This document shows, in pieces, positions 20,172 to 31,375 of a stretch of DNA of 64,000 nucleotides. Location: the NCBI GenBank assembly GCA_033557465.1, contig JAWIIG010000037.1, forward strand, positions 1,364,001 through 1,428,000, given 5' to 3'. The notes below the pieces were generated by a model. The model had not been told where the DNA came from and did not search any database. It saw only the letters and a list, made by a program, of their open reading frames with translations. Origin of the DNA: Ichthyophis bannanicus (lineage: Eukaryota; Chordata; Amphibia; Gymnophiona; Ichthyophiidae). Position numbers and translations under genes: made by a program. Every line of letters starts with the position of its first letter. Positions within the stretch are counted from its first letter, which is position 1.

Positions 20172-22994
20172 ATGAATAAAATACAGTCTCTAAAATGCTT
20201 GTATGCCAATGCTAGAAGTCTAAACAATAAGATGGGAGAGTTAGAATATCTAGCACTAAATGAGAGGTTAGATATGATTGCACTCTCAGAGACATGGTGG
20301 AAGGAGGATAACCAGTGGGACACTGTGATACCTGGATACACACTCTATCGTAATGATAGAGCTGATCAAATTGGTGGAGGGGTTGCGCTCTATGTTAGAG
20401 AGGGCATTGAGTCAGAAAGGATTAAAGTTTTGCAGGGAACAAAATTTGCTGTAGAATCTCTATGGATTGAAATTCAATTTATGAAGGGGAAGGTGATGGC
20501 AGTTGGAGTATACTATCGACCGCCTGGCCAGAATGAACAAATGGATGATGAAATGCTCAAAGAAATCAAGGAAGCTAACAAAAGTCACAACAGAGTAGTA
20601 ATAATGGGTGATTTCATTTACCCCGGTATCGACTGGGTCAGTGTCACAGCAGGACAAGCTAAAGAGATAAAGTTTCTAGATGGAATAAATGACTGCTTCT
20701 TGGAGCAGCTGGTTCATGAACCGACCAGAGGGGAAGCCATACTGGACCTAGTCCTTAATGGAACGCCAGATCTGGTGCAAGAAATAAGGGTGTTGGGACC
20801 ACTTGTCAATAGTGATCATAGTATGATCATGTTTGATTTAATTAGTGGAGGACAGATAGTAAAGGCATCCACAGTACTACCTTTTAACTTTCAAAAGGGA
20901 GACTATGATAGAATGAGGAATATAGTTAGGAAAAAACTAAAAGGAGCGGTTCCAAAGGTTAAAGACTTACAGCAAGCTTGGGTGTTATTTAAAAATACTA
21001 TCCTCGAAGCCCAGACCAGCTGTATTCCACGCATTAGGAAAAGTGGAAGAAAGTCCAAAAAACTGCCAGCATGGTTTAAAGGTGAGGTCAGAGAGGCTGT
21101 TGCTGCCAAAAAAGCAACCTTCAGGAAATGGAAAAAAGAGCCAAATGATGAAAACTGGAAACAGCACAAGAACTGGCAAGCTAAATGCAAAGTATTGATA
21201 AGGCAGGCAAAGCGGGAATTTGAGAAGAAACTTGCTACGGAAGCAAAAACACGAAATAAAGACTTTTTCAAGTACATTCGTAGCAAAAGGCCTGTGAGAG
21301 AGTCAATTGGACCATTAGATGATAGAGGGGTAAAAGGGGCAGTAAGAGGAAACAAGGCTATAGCAGAGAGACTGAATGAATTCTTTGCTTCGGTCTTTAA
21401 TGAGGAAGATGTAGGGATGTTACCCAAGACTGAAGTGGTATTTAAAGGTGATACTGCAGAGGAATTGAGAGAAATATCGCTACACCGGGAAGATATATTA
21501 CAACTATTTGATAAACTGAATAGTAGCAAATCACCTGGACCGGATGGTATACATCCCAGAGTGTTGAAAGAACTGAAATATGAGATTGCAGACCTGCTAT
21601 TGGTAATCTGTGAACTTTCATTAAAATCATCTGTAATACCTGAAGATTGGAGGGTCGCCAACGTAACACCAATTTTTAAAAAAGGTTCCAGGGGTGACCC
21701 AGGAAATTACAGACCGGTGAGCCTGACGTCAGTACCAGGGAAAATGGTAGAAACCATCATAAAGAACAAAATTACACAGCATGTAGATAGTCATGGCCTA
21801 ATGGGAGACAGCCAACATGGCTTTAGACAAGGAAGATCTTGTCTTACTAATCTGATATGTTTTTTTGAAGGTGTGCATAAACAGGTAGACAAAGGTGAGT
21901 CGGTTGATATAGTGTATCTGGACTTTCAGAAAGCTTTTGACAAAGTCCCCCATCAGAGACTTTTGGCGAAGCTAAAAAGTCATGGGATAGGAGGCAGTGT
22001 ACTATTGTGGATCGGGAACTGGTTAAAAGATAGAAAGCAGAGGGTAGGGCTAAATGGCCAATATTCCCAATGGAAAAAGGTGAATAGTGGAGTACCCCAG
22101 GGATCTGTACTGGGTCCGCTGCTTTTTGACATATTCATAAATGACCTGGAAAAGGGAATAACTAGTGAGGTTATCAAATTTGCAGATGACACAAAACTGT
22201 TTAAAGTTGTTAAAACCCAAGAGGATTGTGGAAAATTGCAGGAGGATCTGGATAAATTGGAAGACTGGGCATCCAAATGGCAGATGAAATTTAATGTGGA
22301 TAAGTGCAAAGTTATGCACCTAGGAAAGAACAACCCACACTATAGTTACACGATGCAAGGCTCCACATTAGAAACCACCACCCAGGAAAAAGATTTAGGA
22401 GTCATCGTGGATAACATGTTAAAACCCTCCGCCCAGTGTGCAGCGGCGGCCAAGAAAGCAAATAGAATGCTAGGTATCATAAGGAAAGGGATGGAGAATA
22501 AAACAAAGGATGTTATAATGCCTCTGTATCGCTCCATGGTACGACCGCACCTTGAATATTGTGTGCAATTCTGGTCACCGTATCTTAAAAAGGACATAGC
22601 GTTATTAGAAAAAGTACAGAGAAGAGCCACCAAATTGGTGAAGGGGATGGAAGGCTACTCCTATGAAGAGAGGCTAAGAAGGTTAGGGCTCTTTAGCCTG
22701 GAGAAGAGACGGCTGAGGGGAGATATGATAGAGGTCTATAAATTAATGAATGGAGTGGAACGGATAAACGTGGATCAATTGTTTACGCTATCAGAGTATA
22801 GAAAGACTAGGGGACATGTAATGAAGCTACAGCGTAAGCTATTTAAGACAAATAAGAGAAAATATTTTTTCACTCAACGTGTAATCAAACTCTGGAATCT
22901 GTTACCGGAGGATGTAGTAAGGGCTGTTAGTATAGCTGGGTTTAAAAAAGGTTTGGACAAGTTCCTGGAGGAAAGGTCCATAAACCACTATTAA
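20172..22994 (+). CDS. CR1-A ORF2: endonuclease and reverse transcriptase, 940 aa, intact frame
   Basis: AP-like endonuclease at about residues 8-225 (ANARSLNN at 12, SETWW at 39, YRPPG at 115, SDHSM). RT at about 455-720: [64 protein letters not shown] and the catalytic FADD (22179-22190). The C-terminal part carries SYEERLRRLGLF and [10 protein letters not shown]. The endonuclease block normally GDFN is GDFI (Ile149, codon ATT at 20616); the copy at ~48995 keeps AAT. That Asn belongs to the catalytic site, so nicking is probably lost although RT looks intact. Target-primed integration would be its role. Confidence 0.9.
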   Translation: MNKIQSLKCLYANARSLNNKMGELEYLALNERLDMIALSETWWKEDNQWDTVIPGYTLYRNDRADQIGGGVALYVREGIESERIKVLQGTKFAVESLWIEIQFMKGKVMAVGVYYRPPGQNEQMDDEMLKEIKEANKSHNRVVIMGDFIYPGIDWVSVTAGQAKEIKFLDGINDCFLEQLVHEPTRGEAILDLVLNGTPDLVQEIRVLGPLVNSDHSMIMFDLISGGQIVKASTVLPFNFQKGDYDRMRNIVRKKLKGAVPKVKDLQQAWVLFKNTILEAQTSCIPRIRKSGRKSKKLPAWFKGEVREAVAAKKATFRKWKKEPNDENWKQHKNWQAKCKVLIRQAKREFEKKLATEAKTRNKDFFKYIRSKRPVRESIGPLDDRGVKGAVRGNKAIAERLNEFFASVFNEEDVGMLPKTEVVFKGDTAEELREISLHREDILQLFDKLNSSKSPGPDGIHPRVLKELKYEIADLLLVICELSLKSSVIPEDWRVANVTPIFKKGSRGDPGNYRPVSLTSVPGKMVETIIKNKITQHVDSHGLMGDSQHGFRQGRSCLTNLICFFEGVHKQVDKGESVDIVYLDFQKAFDKVPHQRLLAKLKSHGIGGSVLLWIGNWLKDRKQRVGLNGQYSQWKKVNSGVPQGSVLGPLLFDIFINDLEKGITSEVIKFADDTKLFKVVKTQEDCGKLQEDLDKLEDWASKWQMKFNVDKCKVMHLGKNNPHYSYTMQGSTLETTTQEKDLGVIVDNMLKPSAQCAAAAKKANRMLGIIRKGMENKTKDVIMPLYRSMVRPHLEYCVQFWSPYLKKDIALLEKVQRRATKLVKGMEGYSYEERLRRLGLFSLEKRRLRGDMIEVYKLMNGVERINVDQLFTLSEYRKTRGHVMKLQRKLFKTNKRKYFFTQRVIKLWNLLPEDVVRAVSIAGFKKGLDKFLEERSINHY

Positions 22995-23166
22995 AAAGGG
23001 ACCCAGGATATCAATGCTTGACCCAGTACAAACATTGTAGAACCTGTGTCTTTTGGGGATATTGCTAGGTACGTGTGACCTAGATTGGCCACTGTTGGAA
23101 ACAGGATACTGGGCTTGATGGATCTCGGTCTGACCCAGTATGGCATGTCTTATGTTCTTATGTTCT
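22995..23166 (+). other. CR1-A 3' UTR
   Basis: About 170 bp after the ORF2 stop, conserved in the fragments at 6500-6655 and (antisense) 8761-8960. It ends in a short repeat of cttatgtt, the octamer-like 3' end typical of CR1. The 3' UTR is what the RT recognises to start reverse transcription. Confidence 0.8.
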
Positions 23167-24064
23167 CTCTTGGCTGCCGCTGCACACTGGGCCGAGGGTT
23201 TTAACATGGTATCCACAATGACGCCTAAATCTTTTTCCTGTGTGGTGGTTCCTAATGTGGAACCTTGCATCGTGTAACCATAGTTTGGGTTGTTCTTCCT
23301 TGTCTAAAGCCATGTTGGCTGTCTCCCATTAGGTTGTGACTATCTACATGCTGAGTAATTTTATTCTTTATGATGGTTTCTACCATTTTTCCCGGTACTG
23401 ACGTCAAGCTCACCGGTCTGTAGTTTCCCGGATCACCCCTGGAACCCTTTTTAAAAATTGGTGTTACATTGGTGATCCTCCAATCTTCAGGTATTAGAGA
23501 TGATTTTAATGATAGTTCACAGATTACTGATAGCAGGTCTGAAATCTCATATTTCAGTTTTTTCAACACCCTTGGATGTATACCATCCTGCCCAGGTGAT
23601 TTGCTACTCTTCAGTTTATCTAATAGTTGTAAGACATCTTCCCGATGTATCGATATTTCCTTCAATTCTTCCGCACCTTTAAATACCACTTCAGTCATGG
23701 GTAACATCCCTACATCTTCCTCAGTAAAGACCCAAGCAAAGAATTCATTCAGTCTCTCCGCTATCGCCTTGTCGCCTCTTAGTGCTCCTTTAACCCCTTT
23801 ATCATCTAATGGACCAGCTGACTCTCTCACAGGTTTTTTGCTACGAATGTACTTGAAAAGGTCTTTATTTCGCGTTTTTGCTTCCGCAGCAAGCTTCTTC
23901 TCAAATTCTCTCTTTGCCTGCCTTATCAATGCCTTGCATCTGACTTGCCAGTGCTTGTGCTGTTTCCAGGTTTCGTCGTTTGGCTCTTTTTTCCATTTCC
24001 TGAAAGATGCTTTTTTGGCAACAACAGCCTCTCTGACCTCACCTTTAAACCATGCTGGCAGTTT
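23167..24064 (-). mobile_element. CR1-A antisense copy, 5' part, with internal RT deletion
   Basis: Continues the copy that stops at 9460. The minus strand encodes KLPAWFKGEVREAV through PGQDGIHPRVLKKLK and PVSLTSVPGKMVE to QHGFRQGR, then jumps at about 23302 directly to the block after the FADD region (GSTLGTTTQEKDLGVIV). The palm core is therefore deleted. It ends at 24064 against the small inverted-repeat element. Confidence 0.8.
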
Positions 24065-24200
24065 AAATGCACATTTCTATGCACCACCCCCATGGTATGC
24101 ATATGTATCTCATGCATATTCATTAGGGACAGCATGAAAACCCAAACAGTGTATGGCCCTCCAGGACTGGAGTTGGGAACCTCTGCCCTAGAGCAGCGGC
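24065..24200 (-). repeat. Inverted-repeat half (partner at 8688-8760)
   Basis: The reverse complement resembles 8688-8760 (shared 'ccagtcctggag', 'catgctg.c.ctaat'). Together they bracket the CR1 nest as arms of one small element. Confidence 0.5.
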
Positions 24201-25970
24201 CAACAGGGGCAGACACACACGCACCCACAGGCTCCATTATCCGAAGCCGCCTGGAGAGGCAGGATGTTGGGTCCTGCGTGCATCTCCCAATACTAGCACT
24301 TGCATGCCTTAGCAATGCCACCCTAAACATGGGAAAACTACACAGCTATCAAAAGGTTGCTATGTTAACTGGCAGATAGCAATTCCTACGTTAAGCAGAA
24401 TTGGCTGATTGAGCTGCATCATAGCAACCTTTCTGATGTCTGTGGAGTGTGCCTCAGGTCTGGTGTCTGACAGTGACCCCAACAGTATTGCATACCATAG
24501 CCATGCCTGCACTGTGCCCAGGACTGGTGTGGTGGCCAGGGCTGCCAAACACCTCTATAATTGCACAATGCTGGCATAGGTGTGGGGAGTGTGTGTCTGT
24601 CTATCCAGTGTGTGGTGGCTGCTAACACCTTATTCAGCTCACACTACTACCACTGTTGCCAGTATTGGCCTGCCAATGTGCATAATGAGGAGCAAGGTAC
24701 TGTGGGAATAGCCTGGATAGGGTGGCCTGGCCTGGATTCATCTGTACAGAGCATAGGGCAATGGCTCGGACATTGTAGTGCCCAGCCACCACCTGCACGG
24801 ACGGGGTGGCCACAGCATGTCCTGCTGGGAGGTCACTCTCACCCTGACTGAGCAGTAACAATGGCATGGCTAGGTTCCTCCATAGTGCTATATAGTATTT
24901 CTCTCATATGATATTTATGGGTTCTCTTTTGGGGCCCAATCACTGACTTATCTGCTTTGTGTATGCTGACATCCCAGTTCTGGGTACACGAATCTCCTCC
25001 AGGACCATGCACCATGGACTAGCTAGCAGACTGTCTGCAGCTAGTATGTGTCTTGCTGGAACACCTTGCAGGGTGCAGCGGCTGGAGGCTTGCTGCTGGA
25101 GAATGTCAGATAGTAGTGGGGGGCAGCTGAGCATTTCCAGGCCTACTGTCTGTCTGCTATTGCTGTATGGATGTGTACAGCTCTGCATTGCCTGCCCTGT
25201 AGGGTGTCTGTTCCTCAACAGGACTGGGGTTGATGGTCCCCTCTACTGCCACCATTGCAGGGAGGTAGAATGTGGATCCATTGGTGGGCGATCCTGTTTC
25301 CCACCCTGAGCCCCAGAGGGTGGGTTGTGTGGTGGTACATAATCCGCCTATGGGTCCAAACACCCCCCCCCCCCTTCACCTACATCATGTAACCATGGTA
25401 CCAACACAGGATATGCACTATTCTGGGTGCATCATAGCCGATAAGGGCTAGACATGACTGAGAAATACAGAAGGACACAGCTGTAATCTAGGTGTGTCTG
25501 CAGGAACTACCTATCACACACAGTAGTACTGATGGGGACCTGCAGCATGGCGTATTTCAGCCATGAAAGGTGCTGTGGACCTGGTGCTGGGCGCCCCACC
25601 TCACCCTCAGGGTGGCACAGTACCTGCACAATGTGACGGTCTGTGGCTACTCTGTGCCAGGACCACACACGGTCAGTTCCCCCTACCAGGCCGAGGTGCT
25701 GTAGGGGTGCATACCCCATCTTGTGCCCATCTGTCGACTGCTGATTTGCATGTGCAGTGCATCATGGGTATGGGTGGGTTAACCCTACCCTGATAACCAC
25801 AGCAGACAGTTTGTGTGGTGACGTGCAGTCCTTCTGCAGCCAGCCAGGGGTTTGTTAGCAGCTATAGAGCTGTAGCCCTCTGGTTACTTCACTGCCTGTG
25901 AAGCCAGAGGTCATGGGTTCAAACCCATGGTGGGGTTCTTTGATAGGGCTGTCTGAGGCATTGTCTATTT
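24201..25970. other. Right interior of the TIR-bounded block, non-coding
   Basis: Short frames occur on both strands without domains. A poly-C run lies near 25364-25375. I see no gene and no transposase remnant I can name. Confidence 0.4.
25865..25932 (+). repeat. tRNA-like segment
   Basis: Contains CATGGGTTCAAACCCATGG (25913-25931), a T-arm-like hairpin with a perfect B-box. An A-box-like stretch may lie near 25876. Probably a tRNA-derived repeat; no full cloverleaf is evident. Confidence 0.4.
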
Positions 25971-25974
25971 TTAA

Positions 25975-26203
25975 TGTACATTAGTGCTGCCAGCAAAAAC
26001 ACCCTCAGAGTACTGTAACCTTAAGGTGCCTCATAAGGCACCTTATAGGGTGCCTTATAAGGTGTCCTATAGGGGACATTATAGGGTGCCTTGGGGGACA
26101 GTGCACTTTATAATGTGCCCTATGGGAGTGCGTTATGGGGTGCCTTATGCAGCACCTTAGGTTACGCCACCGTGAGGGTGTGTTTGCTGGCAGCACTAAT
26201 TAA
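25975..26203. repeat. Foldback element, ~230 bp
   Basis: The left arm from 'ttagtgctgccagcaaaaac' and the right arm near 26150-26200 are inverted, imperfect copies over about 65 bp. The centre is a series of 'ccttatagggtg' palindromic repeats. The whole folds into one long hairpin. It looks like a MITE or palindromic repeat; no target duplication was settled. Confidence 0.55.
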
Positions 26204-26283
26204 AATAACAGTAAAATGCCTCAAAGAGCACTACTTAAACGTACAGGGTGATGCCTCAGCCAGCCTTATGCATTAGGCACACT

Positions 26284-26350
26284 GGGGGATCAAACTCATG
26301 ACCCCGGTACCATCAGTCAGTGTATTAACCATTGTGCTACCTCTGCTTCT
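26284..26350 (-). repeat. tRNA-like segment, minus strand
   Basis: On the minus strand an A-box-like TAGCACAATGG is followed by a B-box-like GAGTTTGATCC at tRNA spacing. This is probably a decayed tRNA-derived SINE head. Confidence 0.45.
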
Positions 26351-26473
26351 ATGTTTGCATGTCTGCGCGCCTACTTAAGATTATCGTGCATTAACGTGCT
26401 TAGCGGCGTTTCGCCCAATAATGTGCGCAGCGCGCGTTATCGCACGATAATCCCATTTTGCTACGTTAAGACC

Positions 26474-28022
26474 TGTCAGATGGCTGCCTGGGAGAGAATC
26501 TTCACACTCTTGGCAAGTGCATATTTCTATATGAGTTGCAAGGTATTGTGGGCAATGTAGTTCATTCACACCAGACACAGCTGCTGACAATAATTTAGTT
26601 GTGCTCTTGGGTAAAGCCAATAAGATATTTATTTATGGGGTTATTTCTCCCACACAGATATGCTTGGTAGCACATAAATTAGGTTACTTGCTTTCAGTGT
26701 TAACTTGGAAAAACAAAGTCAAAATCAGGAAAACAACAAATGAAAAGCTACAAAGCAAGAAACAAACTGTTCTTTTCAGGTTAACTTCTGATTACTTCCC
26801 ACATAGATACAGAAGTGCTTCTCTCCTAGCTCACAAGCAATTAGGTAAGGCTTAATTGCTAACAGTCACCAGCTGAAACCTCTTAGCTGGCTTGCCTTCC
26901 ACTGTGTGGGTCAAATCCTGCTTCAGGAGCTTTTCTGAGTAGATTAAAGAACAAATATGTATTTCTTTATGATGGTTGCTGTACTTTATAACAGAAAGTT
27001 ACCAACGGAGTTTAGACAGAGAACAGTCCATATAAATAGGATTCTTATCTGCTATTATTCCCCCTTGTTCAACAAGCATGGGTTCAATATCATGGATTGG
27101 CACAGATGAATCTTTCAATGGAGCACTTTCAGGAGAATACTTGTTTCCCTGCTGTCTTTCAAGGTTATAGCTAGGGCATAGATCAGTGTTCATACCTGAG
27201 CTTCCATTGCTGCTAGAGTTCCCCTCTATATAGCCTGGCCAGTATGTAGTCCAGTTCTTATGTCCAGCCTTCCAATCCAGATCCCTGGATCTCTCTTCAC
27301 ATACCTTCTGGCACAGGTCTTAGAAGTCCCTTCCACGTGCAGCCGTCTCCCTCACAGGTAGCCTCTGGTGATTCCTAGCTCTGCAGCACCATTCCTCTGG
27401 CTTTCCCCAGTCCAATGGTGTATGCTGGCCCTTGGAATACCTCCCAGTATACGTACTGCTTTGGACTCTTCTAGACCTCTCAAAGGCTTTTCTCTTCCTT
27501 CTTCCAGAGGGTCTCTTTCCCTCTCTGTCCGTCCGGTTTGGCTTCTGCTTCTGATAATCCTTCAGATGAAACTGAGGATCAAACTCAAGCTGATTCTTAG
27601 GATACTGAGGACAATTCTCTGGATATCCAAAGTGATCCTGAAGATGGTCATCTGTAGAATAAACTCTACTCTTATTCTGCTTAGATGAGTGCTCCTCCCT
27701 AACACAGCGCAGCTGTGCTGAATCAGGCCTTGCCCTTTGAGATGAGTGTTCCATCCTAGCACAGCGCAGCTGTGCTGAATCAAGCCCTGCCCTTTGCAAT
27801 GAGTGCTTGGGGATTACCTCATAGCCCTTTTGATTGAACACACGTTTTCTCACTTCAGCTCCTCTCATGGCTGTTGGAAACCTGGTGCATTCTGGGACTG
27901 GTAGTCTTTTATGGCAAAATTCTGTTTTCCTCATTTCTACCAGCACTGACAGGTTGCTTGTTCAGAGACACTTCACCTTTTCTATAGCCCCTTCCTGAGC
28001 TATGATAAGCTTCCTTATCACA
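26474..28022 (-). repeat. Gypsy-1 3' LTR
   Basis: 1549 bp. The integrase frame enters it at codon TGT (28022-28020). A single-base insertion near 27930 and another near 27325, relative to the 5' LTR, break the LTR-embedded frame. A CTATATAG box lies at the position equivalent to 32130. AATAAATA on the minus strand near 26625-26640 may be the poly(A) signal. Confidence 0.85.
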
Positions 28023-28877
28023 TACCCCCCTGCTTAAGTTATTACGGACTGGTTTAACTGGTGAAACTTCTTTCCTACAGTCCGTAATACCTACGAGAGT
28101 GTTATCATTTTGAAGCTCACTTACTTCCTGACTGGCTTCAGGAACATTATTATTTACAGGCCTCTCCTTCCAAGACTTAAGTACATTAATATGGTAGGTC
28201 TGCCTACGCCCTCTTGCATTTTCTACCACATAAGATACTGGGCTCACTTGTTTAACAACCTTCCATGGCCCTTTCCACTGTACTTCAAATTTTGGAGCTG
28301 TACCTGCTACTTGAACCAAAACCTTTTCACCAATGCTTAATTGGCGGCTTTTGGCCTTCCTATCATACCACCCTTTCTGGCGCACTTGACTGTCCTGCAG
28401 GTTCCTCTCAGCAACCTGCGACGTCCTTTTCAAACGTGCTCTCAAGTCACGTAGAAACAGTGGCACCTCCTGACTTCCTGGTTCAGGATCAATCCATTGT
28501 TCCCTCAAAATGTCTAACAAACCCCGTGGAGCCCTACCATACATCAATTCATATGGGGTTACACCTAGGGACACCTGAATTCTTTCCCTGCAGGCATACA
28601 AGGCAAAAGGCAATAACATATCCCATTCTTTTACCTCTCCTGCTAACCCCCTTCTCAACATTTGTTTGAGAGTTTGGTTGACTCTCTCCACCAAACCGTT
28701 TGATTGTGGATGGTAGGCTGAGGTATTTACGTGATGAATGCCAAAGGCATCCCAGACCTGGGCCAAATATTTGGATACAAAATTGGACCCTCGGTCAGTC
28801 AACACCTCTCTTGGGAATCCCACTTCACAAAACAATTTTACTAGCTCTAAAGCTATTGTTTTTGCAGAAACTTTCCT
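28023..28877 (-). pseudogene. Gypsy-1 integrase, C-terminal half
   Basis: From 28835: REVLTDRGSNF (second catalytic Asp), HPQSNGLVERVNQTLK (catalytic Glu), PYELMYGRAPRG, then the GPY/F-like domain (VQWKGPWKVVKQVSPVSYVVE) and TYHINVLKSWKERP. About 40 residues later the frame crosses the polypurine tract and enters the LTR as RGVCDKEAY. It is separated from the N-terminal half by a small frameshifting deletion near 28880. Integrase would insert the cDNA. Confidence 0.8.
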
Positions 28878-29734
28878 CAGGGAAACCTTGTTGCCTGATC
28901 TACCATAACTAGGATGTATTGGAAACCTCGGGGCGTTTTGACTAATGGGCCTACAATATCCATGGCAATGCGTCCAATTGGGTCTGTAATAATTGGCAGG
29001 GAATCAATGGCACCACCGGTGGGTGAGCCGCTGTAACTCGCTGACACGCTGGACATGCAGCACAAAACTCGCTGACATGCTGGACATGCAGCACAAAACT
29101 GGGCAGTTTCTTTGAAAATACCTGGCCAGTAAAAACGCATAAGTATTTGATCCAGCGTTCCTTGCATCCCTTTATGACCTCCAACTGGATGATCATGTGC
29201 TAATCTAAGTACTAGCCCTTTGAAAGTTGTGGGTACTACCAATTGTTTACGTATGGTCCCATTTCTGGGGTCCTGACTCTCTCTATATAATATTTCATTA
29301 TCTAGTCTGAATCTGGGCAATTCCTCCCTGACCTCCTGAGCATACTTAAAAGCTTGGGTGAGAGCTTGATCAGCTCGCTGCTCTTGTGGAAAGTTAGGAA
29401 ACTTTGCCACTAACTCAGCTGGCACCCAGGGTAAACTTTGACCAGCTAACATCTCAGCCCTACCCTGTGCTCTGCAAAGTCTCTCACGCCGCTTTTGTGC
29501 TTTCAACTTTCTTACTTTACCAGATGATGGGGTTATTAAATCATCATGAGAGGGTAAGTCTCCTAATAACTCTGCCCGCTCCCCCTCCTCCTTCTGCTGG
29601 CTCTCTACCTTAGCCTGTGAGCGGGTGGTTACAAGGCCCCTCTTATTACCCATAGTTTGGCCTTCTGGAAGCTTAACCATCTTTTTAGCTAGGGACTGAG
29701 GACTTCCAAAGAAAGGCCCGGGAGCTATTTCCAT
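28878..29734 (-). pseudogene. Gypsy-1 integrase, N-terminal half
   Basis: A linker (WVPAELVAKFPNF, ADQALTQAFKYAQE) leads to the HHCC zinc-binding module (HDHPVGGHKGMQGTL, RFYWPG, FCAACPACQRV). The core start follows with the first catalytic Asp (AMDIVGPL). A 31-bp tandem duplication at about 29037-29098 repeats the Cys-motif codons and shifts the frame. The small deletion near 28880 shifts it again, so this integrase is broken. Confidence 0.8.
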
Positions 29735-31040
29735 TATTAAACCTTCTCCCTCCTTCTCCCTCCTTCTTTCCTAGCCCTTCCACTAGACCCTGCTTAAATC
29801 TTGGCCAGTCCTTTCCTAGAACCAAATCAAAGGGTAGCCTAGGCACCACTGCTACCAGGACTTCCTCTTGTTCCCCCAGGCACTTAACCTTTAGCCTATA
29901 GGTGGGATGTGATGTTGCAGCACCATGAATGCACCCGATGTGAACTTGGCTTTCAGGGGTTCTAGGCACAAATCCTTCTTGGGCCTCTATTCTCTGCCAA
30001 AGCCTTTCTGACATCATACTCTGGTCTGCCCCAGAGTCTAACAAAGCATTTATGGTAATTCCTTGCACATCAACCATCAAAAGAAATCCTTCCTTGGGCT
30101 GTTCTAACTCCACACCCATTAAGCTAGTGTGTGACTGGCATCCTTTTTCTAAGTGTCCCCATTTTCCACACTTGAAACATTTCTCTCTATTCCACTGTGT
30201 CATCTGGTTTGATACAGTACATTCATTATCAGAAACATTTTTAATTATTTTCTTTTCTGATACAGCACATCTTGCTTCAACACCTATCTTCAGAGGGCCA
30301 CCCATTCTATGGCAAGCCTGCGTGGCTCCCAAGAATCTCTCTGCTAGCATGGTTGCCTCTCCAAGATTTTGGCAATTTTGCTGTATAAGGAAAGTGTGTA
30401 GATCTTTAGGCACCCCAGACATAAATTGTTCAAGCATTATAATATCTAATAACATTTCTACCGTCTTTTTCTCAGGCTCCAACCATTTTACAGCTAAACC
30501 TCTGATTCTCTGACTCAGAGCCCTGGGTGTTTCACCCACTCTCAATGTAACAGCTCTAAACATTCGCCTATACTCTGAAATAGACAACCCTAGGCGATCT
30601 CTAATAGCAGCCTTTACATCCTTATAATTCAAAGCCTGGGCTGCTGGCATTGCTCTGTAAACTGCAAGCGCCTCTCCAGTTAATGAGGCTGCCAGCCTTA
30701 CTGCCCACTGGGTCTCTGGCCATGCTAATGCCTGTGCCACTCTTTCAAAAGACTCTAGAAAATCATCAACATTATCATCTGGAGTTAGCTTCCCAAAACT
30801 AAATGCCCCAATCCCTTGATTGAGTCCCACACTGTCCACATGTGGTGTACCAGTGTTTACTGCTGGTCTTGCATCTGTTCCACTTTGGTTCTTCAGCTCA
30901 ACTAGGGCTTGCACCAGATCAAGCACTGGCCTCTGCTGGTCCATTAAGGCTCTCATAGCAGTGTCCTGAGCCTGCTGTGCTAGCTCCTGCTGCCTGCTGA
31001 ATTGGGCTGCCATCCACTGAGCTAGTTCCTTTGAATCCAT
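29685..31040 (-). CDS. Gypsy-1 gag-protease
   Basis: I choose M31040 (MDSKELAQW), aligned with the Gypsy-3 start METQDIL; the frame opens 30 codons earlier. The capsid-like region has the SCAN-type signature (WAVRLAASLTGEALAVYRAM, IRDRLGLSISEYRRMFR, ETPRALSQRI, KWLEPEKKTVEMLLD, LEQFMSGVP). The nucleocapsid knuckle is CFKCGKWGHLEKGC, and the aspartic protease active site is LLDSGADQS. The protease ends at LVLGKDWPRF. The frame is open to 29685; integrase lies in another frame. Confidence 0.82.
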   Translation of the reverse strand: MDSKELAQWMAAQFSRQQELAQQAQDTAMRALMDQQRPVLDLVQALVELKNQSGTDARPAVNTGTPHVDSVGLNQGIGAFSFGKLTPDDNVDDFLESFERVAQALAWPETQWAVRLAASLTGEALAVYRAMPAAQALNYKDVKAAIRDRLGLSISEYRRMFRAVTLRVGETPRALSQRIRGLAVKWLEPEKKTVEMLLDIIMLEQFMSGVPKDLHTFLIQQNCQNLGEATMLAERFLGATQACHRMGGPLKIGVEARCAVSEKKIIKNVSDNECTVSNQMTQWNREKCFKCGKWGHLEKGCQSHTSLMGVELEQPKEGFLLMVDVQGITINALLDSGADQSMMSERLWQRIEAQEGFVPRTPESQVHIGCIHGAATSHPTYRLKVKCLGEQEEVLVAVVPRLPFDLVLGKDWPRFKQGLVEGLGKKEGEGGRRFNNGNSSRAFLWKSSVPS

Positions 31041-31357
31041 CTTGAACCCTGTAAGAAAATACAAAGAAAAAAAACACAGTGCACCACCTTCCAAACAGGT
31101 GTTTTTTTCTACACTTTTTTTTTTTTTCAATTACCCCTGTGCTTACTCCCATCCACCACTAGACATGCCCAGGTACTCATTACCTTGTCTCAGTGATGAA
31201 TCCAGCTCTGCACAGGGTCTTTTCCTCCTGGGACAGCTTCCTGGAACAACCCCTTTTCCTCCAAAGTGCAGTTGAGGGAAAATCTTTTTTTCCAGCTTTA
31301 AACTTGAACTGTAGTTGTAATCCTCAGCAAGTAAATCCCCTTTTGTGCAAAAGCAAT

Positions 31358-31373
31358 CCGAAAAACTACGCCA
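31358..31373 (-). other. Gypsy-1 primer-binding site
   Basis: Two bases inside the 5' LTR, the minus strand reads TGGCGTAGTTTTTCGG. Its first nine bases match the complement of a vertebrate tRNA-Ser 3' end (...ACTACGCCA). Gypsy-2 and Gypsy-3 carry related sites. Confidence 0.5.
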
Positions 31374-31375
31374 TT

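Larger units (their letters stand above)
9461..23166 (+). mobile_element. Full-length CR1-A LINE, interrupted by L1 and Chapaev3
   Basis: Without its two insertions the element is about 5.05 kb: 5' UTR with a tandem 226-bp repeat (9461-9686; 15669-15806 plus 18646-18733), ORF1 (19068-19953), ORF2 (20172-22994), and a 3' UTR ending in a short cttatgtt repeat at 23166. It lies in a reverse-oriented CR1-A copy. Any target duplication is at most a few bases (CT/CTCT). ORF2 is open throughout; ORF1 has one frameshift. Confidence 0.85.

Noticed and set aside
25865..25932. Possible functional tRNA gene
   Set aside because: Only the T-arm/B-box part is convincing; acceptor and anticodon arms do not form a proper cloverleaf by eye.
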